From positions 1 through 39,371 of the forward strand of contig JADGPD010000013.1 in the NCBI GenBank assembly GCA_017882615.1: a DNA stretch of 39,371 bases, written 5' to 3'. This document shows positions 24,706 through 33,108 of this stretch, piece by piece. Within the stretch, counting starts at the first letter, position 1, and every line of letters begins with the position of its first letter. This stretch comes from Thermoleophilia bacterium. GTDB taxonomy: Bacteria > Actinomycetota > Thermoleophilia > Gaiellales > Gaiellaceae. The position numbers were made by a program, and so were the translations under genes. A model generated the notes under the pieces. It did no database searches and was not told the DNA's origin. It saw nothing but the letters and a program-made list of their open reading frames with translations.

Positions 24706-25583
24706 AGGTGGGGCGTATCCTCGTCCCGCTCGACGGCTCACATCTCGCCGAGGAGGTGCTGCCTGCCGCCTGTTCGTTTGCGCAGAAGCTCGGGGCGTCG
24801 CTGGTGCTGCTTCACGTGCTCGAGCACGAGCCTCCGACCAGCGTGCACGGCGAGCCGCATCTCGCCGGTGCGGCCGCGGCCGAGGCCTATCTCGACGAGC
24901 AGGCCGGGCGAATACGCCGAAGCGGAATCACAGTGGAGGTACACGTGCACGAGCGGCCCGTCGACGACGTCGCGGCCGCCATCGATCAACACGTACACGA
25001 GCAGGCGGCCGATCTCATCGCGATGTGCGCGCACGGTCGCACCGGGCCACTCGACCGGTTGCTCGGATCCATCGCCGAGCGCATTCTGCGTGGCGGTAGC
25101 ACCCCGATTCTGCTCCGCACAGTGCGGCATTCGGATGCCCCTGAGTTCGAGCTCAGAAAGCTGCTCGTGCCGATCGACTTCGGCCACGACATCGATGCCG
25201 CCCTCGACGCGGCCGGCACTCTGGCCGGGGCCTTCGACGCCTCGGTGACGCTGCTCTCGGTGCCGGAGCCTCCCTCACCTGCGCAGAGCCAGCTGCTGCC
25301 GGGCGCAACGGCGCTGGCCCGCCAGTTCGAGCAGGACGACATCCGCGAGCGGCTGGATGCGCTCGCTGCCCGGCTACGAGGTCGGGTACCCGATGTGGAA
25401 ACTGCGGTCGACCTGCGGAGGCCCGGAGCCGCCATCCTCGCCGCGAGCGAATCGCTACCGGCCGACCTGATCATCCTGGTCACTCATGCCCACGGCGGAA
25501 TCGCCGGATGGTTCGATCCGTCGGTCGGGCAGCAACTCCTAACCCGACCGAACTTGACGCTCCTCCTGATCAGAGAGCCGTAG
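24702..25583 (+). CDS. Universal stress protein, two UspA domains
   Basis: The 293-residue protein has two tandem Usp domains. The first (about 1-140) starts GRILVPLDGSHLAEEVLP and ends with the ATP-binding signature AHGRTGPLDRLLGSIAERIL. The second (about 150-293) starts KLLVPIDFGHDIDAALDAA and has a weaker GGIAGWFDPSVG in place of the nucleotide motif, so only one site may bind ATP. It begins with GTG overlapping the Nramp stop (GTGA), which suggests the two are made together, perhaps as a regulatory partner of the transporter or in a common stress response. Confidence 0.88.
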   Translation: MKVGRILVPLDGSHLAEEVLPAACSFAQKLGASLVLLHVLEHEPPTSVHGEPHLAGAAAAEAYLDEQAGRIRRSGITVEVHVHERPVDDVAAAIDQHVHEQAADLIAMCAHGRTGPLDRLLGSIAERILRGGSTPILLRTVRHSDAPEFELRKLLVPIDFGHDIDAALDAAGTLAGAFDASVTLLSVPEPPSPAQSQLLPGATALARQFEQDDIRERLDALAARLRGRVPDVETAVDLRRPGAAILAASESLPADLIILVTHAHGGIAGWFDPSVGQQLLTRPNLTLLLIREP

Positions 25584-25695
25584 ATCGTAGGCGGCCGGGG
25601 CGCAGCCCCACGCCCCCTCGTTGATCGACTGGATCGCGCCGGGGATCAGCTCGGCGCGACGAATGCACTCCAGCTGCCCGCGGCTGCCTGATCCG

Positions 25696-25701
25696 TAGAA
25701 T
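25696..25701 (+). promoter_or_regulatory. Putative -10 box (TAGAAT) for valS
   Basis: TAGAAT fits TANNNT and ends 8 nt before the valS ATG; no Shine-Dalgarno sequence is present. This suggests a promoter for the valS-folC operon with a leaderless or near-leaderless transcript. The 126 nt upstream also hold a GGGGC/GCCCC-type dyad after the Usp gene. Confidence 0.4.
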
Positions 25702-25709
25702 CCAACTCG

Positions 25710-28127
25710 ATGGAACCGCTCTACAAGCCCGCAGGCGTCGAGGAGCGCTGGCAGAAGACCTGGGAAGAGGAGGGTCTCTACAACGCCGATCCCGACAATT
25801 CGCGCCCGACGTTCGTCGATGCCCATCCGCCGCCGAATGTCACCGGCGAGCTGCACATCGGTCACGCCCTCCAGCTGGCGCTCGGTGACTCGGTCGTGCG
25901 CATGAAGCGCATGCAGGGCTTCAACGTGCTCTTCCAGCCCGGCTACGACCATGCCGGCATCTCCACTCAGAACGCTGTCGAGAAGTACCTCGCGACGCAG
26001 GGAAAGACGCGCCAGGAGCTGGGACGGGAAGCGTTCGAGGCTCGCGTCTGGGAGTGGCTGCACGAGTACGGCGGCAAGATCATGACGCAGTTCCGGCGCC
26101 TCGGCGCCTCGCTCGACTACCGGCGCGAGCGCTTCACGATGGACGAGGGCTACACCCGGGCGGTGCTGCGCTTCTTCGTCCATCTCTATCGCAAGGGCTG
26201 GATCTACCGCGACAACAGGATCATCAACTGGTGCCCCTTCCACTGCACTTCGCTGTCCGATCTCGAGCTGGTGCACATCGACGCCACCGACGAGCTGGTC
26301 ACGATCCGCTACCCGCTCGCCGACGGGTCGGGCCACATTGCCATCGCCACTGTGCGCCCCGCTACGATCCCGGCCGATGTCGCGCTGGCGGTGCACCCCG
26401 GCGACGAGCGATACGAGGGTCTCGTCGGCAAGGAGGTGATCGTGCCGTTCGTCGAGCGCCGTATCCCGGTGATCGCCGACGAGCACGTTGATCCCGAGTT
26501 CGGCACCGGGGCGCTCAAGATCACCCCCGCGCACGACCCCGTCGATTTCGAGATCGGGCGTGCGCATGGGCTGGGCGAGCCGAGCGTGATCGGCCCCGAC
26601 GGGCGCATGAACGACGAGGTGGCGGAGCTCGCCGGCCTGACTCAGGAAGAGGCGACGGAGCGCATTCTCGCTTGGTGCCAGGAGCGCGATCTGCTCGTCT
26701 CGCGCGAGCCCTTCCGTCACGCGGTCGCTCTCTGCGAGCGCTGCGAGACCCGCATCGAGCCGCGCGTCTCGTTGCAGTGGTGGTGCTCGATGGAGGAGCT
26801 GAAGAAGCCGGCGCTGGAGGCGCTGCGCGAGCGGCGCGTCCGCTTCCATCCCGAGTCGCAGCACCGCTTCGCGATCGAGTCGCTCGAGGAGGCGCCCGAC
26901 TGGTGCATCTCCAGGCAGCTCTGGTGGGGCCATCAGCTACCCATCTGGGAGTGCCCTGAGGGCCACCTGACGGTCGAGGAGGCGGAGCCCGGCGCTTGCG
27001 CCGAGTGCGCGTCTACGAAGCTCACACGCAGCGAGGACGTGCTTGATACCTGGTTCTCCTCCGCGCTCTGGCCGTTCGCCACGCTCGGCTGGCCCGACGA
27101 GACAGACGATCTGCGCACGTTCTATCCGGGCAACCTGCAGACCACCGCGCGTGAGATCATCCGTCTCTGGGAGAACCGTATGATCTTCGCCGGGCTGGAG
27201 TTGCTCGGCGAGGTTCCCTTCCGCGACGTGGTCATCCACTCGACCGTGCTGGCCACCGACGGCCGGCGCATGTCCAAGAGCCTCGGCACCGGCATCGATC
27301 CGCTCGAGGTGATTGCAGGTCACGGCGCCGACGCGGTGCGCTACGGCCTGCTCAAGATGTCCTCCACTCAAGACGTGCGCTTCTCGTACGGCGCCGTCGA
27401 GGAGGGACGCAAGCTCGCCAACAAGCTCTGGAACGTCTCTCGCTTGATCCTCGCCAACGTCGGCGAGGCCGAGCCCGGCGCCCGCCCCGGCGAGGTCGCC
27501 GAGCGTTGGATCCTGGCCCGGCTCGAGGCGACGCGGCGCGAGATCGAGGAGTGCTTCAGCGCTTTCGACTACGCGGGGGTCGTGACCCGGCTCTACCACC
27601 TCACCTTCGACGAGTTCTGCGACTGGTACGCCGAGTCGATCAAGCCGCGCCTCTACGAAGGCGACGCGGACGCTCGCTCGACGGCGCTCGCGGCGCTCGA
27701 GCGCCTGCTCGCGCTGCTCCATCCGGTCATGCCGCACGTGACCGAGGAGATCTGGTCGAACTTGCCGGCTCGCGAGGCGCGCCTGATCGTCTCGCCCTGG
27801 CCCGAGGCCGACGACGGCTACGCGGCCGACGCGAATGCGCTGGAGCGGATTCAAGACGCGGCGGCGATCTTCCGCCGCAGCGGATTGCGCGTGAGTCTCA
27901 CAGACGATGAAAAGCGCATCTTCGAGGCCGTCGTCAAGCCCGAGCGGATGAAGGTCGAAGCGGTGAGCATCGAGGCCGAGACCAAACGGCTGAATTCGGA
28001 GATCGCGCGTTGCGAGAAGATGCTCTCTAATCCGAGCTTCGTCGAGCGCGCGAGAGGCGAGGTCGTCGAGGCCGAGCGCGAGAAGCTCGCCCGTTACAGG
28101 CGTGAGCTCGATGCCCTCTCCGGTTGA
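25710..28127 (+). CDS. valS: Valyl-tRNA synthetase
   Basis: The 805-residue class I synthetase has HIGH at residues 49-52 (PPPNVTGELHIGHAL), the ValRS-type editing (CP1) domain between about 170 and 370, a WWGHQLPIW segment, RMSKS at 520-524 for the KMSKS loop, an anticodon-binding domain (FDEFCDWYAESIKPRLY), and a C-terminal coiled coil (about 745-805) that contacts tRNA. At 805 residues it is somewhat shorter than typical bacterial ValRS. A CxxC-containing insertion (ACAEC) follows the WWGHQLPIW segment and may bind zinc. The 3' end overlaps folC by 17 bp. Confidence 0.97.
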   Translation: MEPLYKPAGVEERWQKTWEEEGLYNADPDNSRPTFVDAHPPPNVTGELHIGHALQLALGDSVVRMKRMQGFNVLFQPGYDHAGISTQNAVEKYLATQGKTRQELGREAFEARVWEWLHEYGGKIMTQFRRLGASLDYRRERFTMDEGYTRAVLRFFVHLYRKGWIYRDNRIINWCPFHCTSLSDLELVHIDATDELVTIRYPLADGSGHIAIATVRPATIPADVALAVHPGDERYEGLVGKEVIVPFVERRIPVIADEHVDPEFGTGALKITPAHDPVDFEIGRAHGLGEPSVIGPDGRMNDEVAELAGLTQEEATERILAWCQERDLLVSREPFRHAVALCERCETRIEPRVSLQWWCSMEELKKPALEALRERRVRFHPESQHRFAIESLEEAPDWCISRQLWWGHQLPIWECPEGHLTVEEAEPGACAECASTKLTRSEDVLDTWFSSALWPFATLGWPDETDDLRTFYPGNLQTTAREIIRLWENRMIFAGLELLGEVPFRDVVIHSTVLATDGRRMSKSLGTGIDPLEVIAGHGADAVRYGLLKMSSTQDVRFSYGAVEEGRKLANKLWNVSRLILANVGEAEPGARPGEVAERWILARLEATRREIEECFSAFDYAGVVTRLYHLTFDEFCDWYAESIKPRLYEGDADARSTALAALERLLALLHPVMPHVTEEIWSNLPAREARLIVSPWPEADDGYAADANALERIQDAAAIFRRSGLRVSLTDDEKRIFEAVVKPERMKVEAVSIEAETKRLNSEIARCEKMLSNPSFVERARGEVVEAEREKLARYRRELDALSG

Positions 28128-29226
28128 TCTGCGCGGCGGCCCGAATGCGGCCTGGCTCAGCTCTCTCAGCCCCTGGCCGGAGCGTTTCGGCCTGGAGAGG
28201 ATGAAGGAGCTGCTCGCCGAGCTAGATCGTCCGGAGCGCGCCTTTCGCTCGGTTCACGTCGTCGGCACGAACGGCAAGACGACGACGACGAAACGGATCG
28301 AGGCGCTGCTGCCCGGCGAGGGTGTGCTGAGCGGCGCCACCGTCTCGCCGCACGTGCGCGGCTGGGCAGAGCGAATCAGCGTGAATGGGGTCGAGGCCGA
28401 TCTCGAGCTGGCGCTCGCCCGCGTGAGGCCGTCCGCGGAGCGGTTGCAAGCCACCCAGTTCGAGGTCATCACAGCGGCCGCCTTCGCGGAGTTTGCCGCT
28501 GCCGGGGTCGAAGTGGCCGCCGTCGAGGCCGGGCTTGGCGGTCGTTATGACGCGACCAACGTGATCGCAAGCGAGGTCGTCGTGCTCACGAACGTCTCGC
28601 TCGAGCACACACAGTGGCTCGGCTCGACGCGCGAGCAGATCGCGCTCGAGAAGTTGGCCGTGATCGCGCCCGGCGCCAAGGTCGTATTGGGCGAAGGGGA
28701 GTGGGAGACGCTGGCGCGCGAGGCGGGCGCAGGATCGATCTCGATCGTCGATCAGGATGAGATAGCGCGCAAGGCGGTCGAGCTCGTGCTCGGTCGAGCG
28801 ATCGGCAACGAGAAGGTCGCCGCGATCGTCCCGGGCCGGTTCGAGTGGCGCAATGAGCGCGAGCTCTGGGATGGCGCTCACAATCCGGCCGGTGTTGCCT
28901 GGCTCGTGCGGCACCTGCCTCGTAACGACTGGACACTGGTCTGCTCGATCCTTGGCGAAAAGGATGTCGACTCGATGCTCGAGACGCTTGCCCCGCTCGC
29001 GAGCACGTTCGTCGCGACCAGCTCCTCGAGCCCGCGAGCGCTCCCGGCGGCCGAGCTGGCGGCGCGGGCCGAAGGCCTTTTCGAGCGGGTCGTGGCGGTC
29101 GATGATCCCGCGCAGGCTCTCGCTCGGGGGCGAGAGTTGGCGGCGCCCGACGGGTACCTTCTCGTTACCGGGTCGCTCTACCTTCTTGCCGATCTTGCGT
29201 CGATAGAGGAAGCTGTGGGGGAATGA
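28111..29226 (+). CDS. folC: Folylpolyglutamate / dihydrofolate synthase family protein
   Basis: The 371-residue Mur-ligase-like enzyme has the P-loop VVGTNGKTTTTKRI, the folate-loop region TVSPHVRGWAERI, EAGLGGRYDATN, and LTNVSLEHTQWLG. The C-terminal ligand domain has LWDGAHNPAGVAWL and LVCSILGEKDVD. It adds glutamate to folates (and possibly makes dihydrofolate). It is shorter than the usual 420 or so residues, mostly through a trimmed linker between the domains. ATG 28111 overlaps the end of valS; GTG 28102 is an alternative. Its TGA overlaps the next small gene's ATG (ATGA). Confidence 0.93.
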   Translation: MPSPVDLRGGPNAAWLSSLSPWPERFGLERMKELLAELDRPERAFRSVHVVGTNGKTTTTKRIEALLPGEGVLSGATVSPHVRGWAERISVNGVEADLELALARVRPSAERLQATQFEVITAAAFAEFAAAGVEVAAVEAGLGGRYDATNVIASEVVVLTNVSLEHTQWLGSTREQIALEKLAVIAPGAKVVLGEGEWETLAREAGAGSISIVDQDEIARKAVELVLGRAIGNEKVAAIVPGRFEWRNERELWDGAHNPAGVAWLVRHLPRNDWTLVCSILGEKDVDSMLETLAPLASTFVATSSSSPRALPAAELAARAEGLFERVVAVDDPAQALARGRELAAPDGYLLVTGSLYLLADLASIEEAVGE

Positions 29227-29336
29227 AGAACGCAAGCCATGGCTTAACCGCTTTTTTCGTATTGCTTATAGTCGTCGCCATTGTTCTCGGTACTGCATTC
29301 GGAATCGGATACTTCGTAGGCAAACTGCTCGTATGA
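29223..29336 (+). CDS. 37-residue single-pass membrane peptide
   Basis: The frame starts at an ATG that overlaps the folC stop (ATGA) and ends at TGA 29334-29336, which overlaps the ATG of the next gene in the same way. The product begins MKNASHGLTAFF and contains one strong hydrophobic helix (FFVLLIVVAIVLGTAFGIGYFVG) with a short KLLV end. The double stop-start overlaps make translational coupling, and so a real gene, likely. The AT content is higher than in the neighbours. The glycines GxxxG-like in the second half could support helix packing. Function unknown; a partner of the next membrane protein is a guess. Confidence 0.75.
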   Translation: MKNASHGLTAFFVLLIVVAIVLGTAFGIGYFVGKLLV

Positions 29337-29866
29337 CAAATCCACTTCTCGCCCCAATTACCGTTGCTTCGCTGACCAGCTTCTTCGACTCGAACCTCTG
29401 GGACGTGATCAGGAATCTGTCCTTCTTCTTCATCGCCGTCCTCTGGCTCGCGGTCGCCTACTGGGTCAACAAGGATGCGCGGCGGCGCATCGAGGATCCG
29501 TGGCTGATCGGTACCTCGACGGCGCTGGCGCTTCTCTTCCCGTTTTTCGGCGCGATCATCTACATGCTCTTCCGCCCGCCCGAATATCTCGACGAGGTGC
29601 ACGAGCGCGAGCTGGAGATAAAGGAGATGGAAGCGCGTCTCGGGAAGCGCGTGACCCGCTGCCCGGTTTGCCAGGTGGACATCGACTCCAACTACCTCGT
29701 CTGCCCCGTTTGCACCACGCGTCTCAAGCAGCCCTGCGCACGCTGTAAAGCGCCGCTCGAGCCGCTCTGGCAGATCTGCCCCTACTGCGAGGCGCCGGTA
29801 GCGCCGCAGGAAACGGTCGCCGAGGAAACCTGGGAGCGACCTCCGCACCTGCGCCGATCACGCTGA
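29333..29866 (+). CDS. Membrane protein with double zinc-ribbon domain
   Basis: The 177-residue protein has two predicted membrane helices (about 27-45 and 60-80, the second LIGTSTALALLFPFFGAIIYMLF), an amphipathic acidic helix (84-104) and a double zinc ribbon with eight cysteines at 110, 113, 124, 127, 135, 138, 149 and 152. Four CxxC pairs are as in DZANK-type domains. The ribbon faces the cytosol if the short loop between helices is outside. The ATG at 29333 overlaps the small peptide gene by 4 bp, making it the last gene of the valS-folC unit. I assign no function beyond metal binding. Confidence 0.85.
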   Translation: MTNPLLAPITVASLTSFFDSNLWDVIRNLSFFFIAVLWLAVAYWVNKDARRRIEDPWLIGTSTALALLFPFFGAIIYMLFRPPEYLDEVHERELEIKEMEARLGKRVTRCPVCQVDIDSNYLVCPVCTTRLKQPCARCKAPLEPLWQICPYCEAPVAPQETVAEETWERPPHLRRSR

Positions 29867-29906
29867 GCGGTCGATCTTCCTCCCGCTTGGGCGGTGAACC
29901 CCTAAC

Positions 29907-29999
29907 GAGAAGAAGCACTTCTCCGATCGCACCCAATCAGTGGGTCGACCTTGCGTTCGGGGTTAACCCGAGGGTCGTACTTCTCACTCGGCCGAGTGA
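29907..29999. repeat. Cluster of dyad symmetries before ndk
   Basis: Four dyads lie in 93 nt of the 186-nt gap between the zinc-ribbon gene and ndk: GAGAAG/CTTCTC (29907-29923), ACCCA/TGGGT (29931-29945), the 10-bp palindrome GGGTTAACCC (29960-29969) and the 16-bp perfect palindrome TCACTCGGCCGAGTGA (29984-29999). Some may be terminator hairpins for the upstream operon, while the two perfect palindromes look more like protein-binding sites upstream of ndk. Confidence 0.55.
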
Positions 30000-30037
30000 A
30001 ACTAACGCAATCTAAGCTCTTGTTGAGGTCGCTTCAC

Positions 30038-30043
30038 TAAACT
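30038..30043 (+). promoter_or_regulatory. Putative -10 box (TAAACT) for ndk
   Basis: TAAACT fits TANNNT and ends 9 nt before the ndk ATG, which has no Shine-Dalgarno sequence. TTGTTG upstream is only 12 bp away, too close for a standard -35. Confidence 0.4.
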
Positions 30044-30052
30044 TCCGGTCTG

Positions 30053-30469
30053 ATGGCTGTTGAGCGCACATTGGTGCTCGTCAAGCCCGATGCGGTCAGG
30101 CGTGGTTTATGCGGCGAGATTGTCGCCCGCCTCGAGCGCAGGGGCCTGGCGCTGCGCGGTGCCCGGCTCGTTCAGGTCGACGAGGAGCTGGCCGGCGCCC
30201 ACTACGCGGAGCATCGCGGCAAAGAGTTTTTCGCAAGGCTCGTCTCCTTCATCACCTCGGGCCCGACGCTCGCCCTAGTGGTGGAGGGCGAGTCGGCGGT
30301 GACCGTCGTCCGCTCGACCATGGGCGCGACCGATCCGGCGAAGGCGGCGCCGGGGACGATCCGCGGCGACCTGGGGCTATCGATGCCCGACAACCTCGTG
30401 CACGGCTCCGACTCGCCCGAATCGGCGAGGCGAGAGTTGGCGCTTTGGTTCCCCGATGAAGCCGTCTGA
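30053..30469 (+). CDS. ndk: Nucleoside diphosphate kinase
   Basis: The 138-residue cytosolic enzyme transfers the gamma-phosphate of ATP to other nucleoside diphosphates. It starts [15 protein letters not shown], has the [21 protein letters not shown] nucleotide-binding stretch, and the phospho-accepting His117 in NLVHGSDS. Length and motifs are standard. Its 3' end overlaps the methyltransferase gene by 14 bp. Confidence 0.98.
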   Translation: MAVERTLVLVKPDAVRRGLCGEIVARLERRGLALRGARLVQVDEELAGAHYAEHRGKEFFARLVSFITSGPTLALVVEGESAVTVVRSTMGATDPAKAAPGTIRGDLGLSMPDNLVHGSDSPESARRELALWFPDEAV

Positions 30470-31229
30470 ACTGCCCGACTACGCAGCGAACAATAGGGCT
30501 CTGTGGTCGATATACGGCCGCGGTCAGGAGGAGTGGGGACGCGCCCAGTGGGCGACGGAAGATATCTGCTGGGGAATCTTCCGTGTGCCCGAGAACGACA
30601 TCAATGTGTTGCCCGGGCTCTACGAGACCGATGTGATCGAGCTCGGTTGCGGGACGGCGTACTTCTCCGCTTGGCTGGCCCGGCGAGGCGCGCGCGTGGT
30701 GGGGGTCGACCTGAATCCCGATCAGCTCGAACGGGCGCGCCGTTTTCAGCGCGAGTTCGAGCTCGAGTTTCCACTCATCGAGGCGAACGCCGAGGAAGTG
30801 GCGCTGCCGGACAATTCTTTCGATCTCGCGCTTTCGGAGTACGGGGCCAGTACCTGGTGCGATCCGAAGAAGTGGATCCCCGAGGCAAGGCGGCTGCTTA
30901 GGCCCGGAGGCCAATTGGTTTTCATGCGCAACTCCACCCTGCTCGTGCTCTGCAGTGACGAAAAGGGGGTTGTCCGGGAAAAGCTCGAGCGGCCGCAACC
31001 CGGCCTGTATCGAATCGACTGGGTGGACGACGACGGTCAGGGCAGCGAGTTTCAGCTTCCGCACGGCGAATGGATCGATCTGCTTCGCGAAGCCGGCTTC
31101 GAGCTAGAACGTCTGGTCGAGCTGTACGCGCCCGAGGGAGCGAGTGACAACCCACTCTGGGATTTCGTCAGCGTCGAGTGGGCTCAGAAATGGCCGGCCG
31201 AGGAGATCTGGGTCGCGCGGAAGCTGTGA
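30456..31229 (+). CDS. Class I SAM-dependent methyltransferase
   Basis: The 257-residue protein has SAM motif [20 protein letters not shown] (about residues 60-80), the acidic strand [11 protein letters not shown], motif [16 protein letters not shown], and [11 protein letters not shown]. This is the Methyltransf_11/25 type acting on small molecules, with the substrate unknown. A tryptophan- and aromatic-rich N-terminus ([26 protein letters not shown]) may form the acceptor site. It overlaps ndk by 14 bp and maf by 4 bp, so it belongs to the ndk-maf operon. Confidence 0.9.
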   Translation: MKPSELPDYAANNRALWSIYGRGQEEWGRAQWATEDICWGIFRVPENDINVLPGLYETDVIELGCGTAYFSAWLARRGARVVGVDLNPDQLERARRFQREFELEFPLIEANAEEVALPDNSFDLALSEYGASTWCDPKKWIPEARRLLRPGGQLVFMRNSTLLVLCSDEKGVVREKLERPQPGLYRIDWVDDDGQGSEFQLPHGEWIDLLREAGFELERLVELYAPEGASDNPLWDFVSVEWAQKWPAEEIWVARKL

Positions 31230-31819
31230 GCGGCAGCGCGCCCACGCCGCTCCTGCTCGCCTCGACCTCGCCACAGCGGCGCGCGATACTCGGCCAGCTG
31301 GGACTTCCCTTCGACGTGGCCCGTCCGCGCTACGACGAGAAGGATGATCCCGGCGCCGATCCGATCGAGCTGATGCGCGCGCACGCCCGCGGCAAGGCGC
31401 GCTCGCTGGCCGGCGAGGCGGCGAACCGTCCGGTGCTGGGCATCGACACCGCGGTTCTGCTGGACGGGCGCGTCTTCGGCAAGCCGGCCGACGAGAGCGA
31501 GGCTCGCGCCATGCTGACCTGTCTGGCGGGAAGAACGCACGAGGTCGTGTCCGGGCTCTGCCTGATCGGCCTGGGCTGGGAGGAGCTCGAGCACGAGATC
31601 ACGCGCGTGACCTTCCGCGAGCTGAGCGCGCGCGAGATCGATGCCTATCTCGCCGGCGACGAGTGGCGCGGACGGGCCGGCGCCTACGCCATTCAGGGCC
31701 TCGGTGCGCGGCAAGTCGCTCGCATCGAGGGCGACTACCTGAACGTTGTCGGACTCCCGGCGGCGCTCCTGGTGAGCATTCTAGTCCGGCGCTTCCCAGG
31801 CGTTTACGGGCTCGGATAA
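31226..31819 (+). CDS. maf: Maf-like nucleotide pyrophosphatase
   Basis: The 197-residue protein has the family signatures LLASTSPQRRAILGQLG, YDEKDDP and LGIDTAVLLDGRVFGKPAD, as well as GRAGAYAIQGLGA and DYLNVVGLP near the C-terminus. Maf proteins hydrolyse non-canonical or pyrimidine nucleoside triphosphates and are linked to septum arrest. GTG 31226 is chosen because it overlaps the methyltransferase TGA (GTGA) and leaves the normal N-terminus; the frame itself is open to 31178. It precedes the mreB gene by 177 nt. Confidence 0.94.
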   Translation: MSGSAPTPLLLASTSPQRRAILGQLGLPFDVARPRYDEKDDPGADPIELMRAHARGKARSLAGEAANRPVLGIDTAVLLDGRVFGKPADESEARAMLTCLAGRTHEVVSGLCLIGLGWEELEHEITRVTFRELSAREIDAYLAGDEWRGRAGAYAIQGLGARQVARIEGDYLNVVGLPAALLVSILVRRFPGVYGLG

Positions 31820-31979
31820 CGGCCTGGAAACGAGCGCCGACTCGCCTCGCCCGGCCACGTTCGCCCGCTCCGCACCGGAACGTAGAGCGAACAAGCAAAC
31901 GTGGTGGCACGACCTCCCTCGAGCCCCTTTATCCGCGCTCGCCTGACGACCGCAACCGTCCCTGAAAGGCTAAAACAGC

Positions 31980-31985
31980 TAGACT
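31980..31985 (+). promoter_or_regulatory. Putative -10 box (TAGACT) for mreB
   Basis: TAGACT fits TANNNT and ends 11 nt before the mreB ATG at 31997, implying a very short 5' leader. I see no good -35 box. It would give the elongasome operon its own promoter within the 177-nt gap after maf. Confidence 0.35.
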
Positions 31986-31996
31986 CGCACGTCGCT

Positions 31997-33043
31997 ATGG
32001 GCATCTTCAGCTCGATTGGCGGCTTTGGGGGCCGCGACATGGCCGTCGACTTGGGGACGGCGAACACGCTCGTCTACGTGCGGGGTCGTGGCATCGTGCT
32101 TTCCGAGCCGTCGGTGGTCGCTATCGACCAGCGCACGGGCGAGGTATATGCGGTCGGCGTCGAGGCCAAGCGCATGCTCGGTCGCACTCCGGGAACGATC
32201 TCGGCCATTCGCCCGCTCAAGGACGGCGTGATCGCCGACTTCGAAGTGACCGAGACGATGCTGCGCCACTTCATCCAGAAGGTGCACCAGAATCGCTTTG
32301 CTCACCCGCGCGTCGTCGTTTGCGTGCCGAGCGGCGTGACCGGTGTCGAGAAGCGCGCCGTCGAGGAGGCCACGCTCACGGCCGGTGCGCGCAAGGCCTA
32401 TTTGATCGAGGAGCCGATGGCAGCCGCGATCGGGGCCGGGCTGCCGGTCGCCGAACCGGCCGGGAACATGATCGTGGACATCGGTGGCGGCACCAGCGAG
32501 GTGGCGATCATTTCGCTGGGCGGGATCGTCGTCTCACAGAGCCTTCGCCTGGGCGGCGACGAGATGGACGACGCCATCGTCAACTACCTCAAGCGCGAGT
32601 TCAAGCTCCTGATCGGCCATCAGACCGCCGAGGAGCTCAAGCTCGAGGTCGGCTCGGCCTATCCGTTGCGCGAAGAGCTTCAGGCCGAAGTGCGCGGGCG
32701 TGACATGCTCACCGGCCTGCCGAAGACGGTGATCATCTCCTCGGAAGAAGTTCGCCAGGCGCTCGACGAGCCGGTCACCCAGATCATCGACGCGATTCGC
32801 GCCACTCTCGACCGTACGCCGCCCGAGCTGGCGGCCGACATCATGGACCGGGGCATAGTTCTGGCTGGTGGCGGCGCGCTCCTCACGGGGCTCGACGAAC
32901 GGCTCAGGCACGAGACACACATGCCCGTTCAGGTTGCCGAGTCGCCACTCACCTGCGTCGCGGTCGGATCGGGCAAGAGTCTGGAAGAGTTCGACGTCAT
33001 TCATCGCAGCGAACGCTCGCGGCGGCGACACAACAAGCGCTGA
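31997..33043 (+). CDS. mreB: Rod-shape-determining actin homologue MreB
   Basis: The 348-residue protein has actin-fold motifs: phosphate-1 [18 protein letters not shown], connect [14 protein letters not shown], phosphate-2 [21 protein letters not shown] and adenosine [14 protein letters not shown]. It polymerises under the membrane and guides lateral wall synthesis. The frame is open upstream to 31901, but [14 protein letters not shown] at 31997 is the usual N-terminus. Presence of MreB with MreC, MreD, PBP2 and RodA in order shows a complete rod-elongation system. Confidence 0.98.
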   Translation: MGIFSSIGGFGGRDMAVDLGTANTLVYVRGRGIVLSEPSVVAIDQRTGEVYAVGVEAKRMLGRTPGTISAIRPLKDGVIADFEVTETMLRHFIQKVHQNRFAHPRVVVCVPSGVTGVEKRAVEEATLTAGARKAYLIEEPMAAAIGAGLPVAEPAGNMIVDIGGGTSEVAIISLGGIVVSQSLRLGGDEMDDAIVNYLKREFKLLIGHQTAEELKLEVGSAYPLREELQAEVRGRDMLTGLPKTVIISSEEVRQALDEPVTQIIDAIRATLDRTPPELAADIMDRGIVLAGGGALLTGLDERLRHETHMPVQVAESPLTCVAVGSGKSLEEFDVIHRSERSRRRHNKR

Positions 33044-33108
33044 CCGAGCCTGCGCTCCCCGCGCCGCCGCCCCCGTGACCGGCGCCTAGGGTTGCACGGC
33101 TCTCTAGA

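Noticed and set aside
25530-25700. Protein-like minus-strand reading between the Usp gene and valS (LIPGAIQSINEGAWGCAP)
   Set aside because: It is only the tail of a long shadow frame of valS, with no start of its own in the gap.
25584-25709. T-box leader before valS
   Set aside because: No T-box sequence or specifier-loop arrangement visible, and a promoter-like TAGAAT box lies 8 nt before the ATG.
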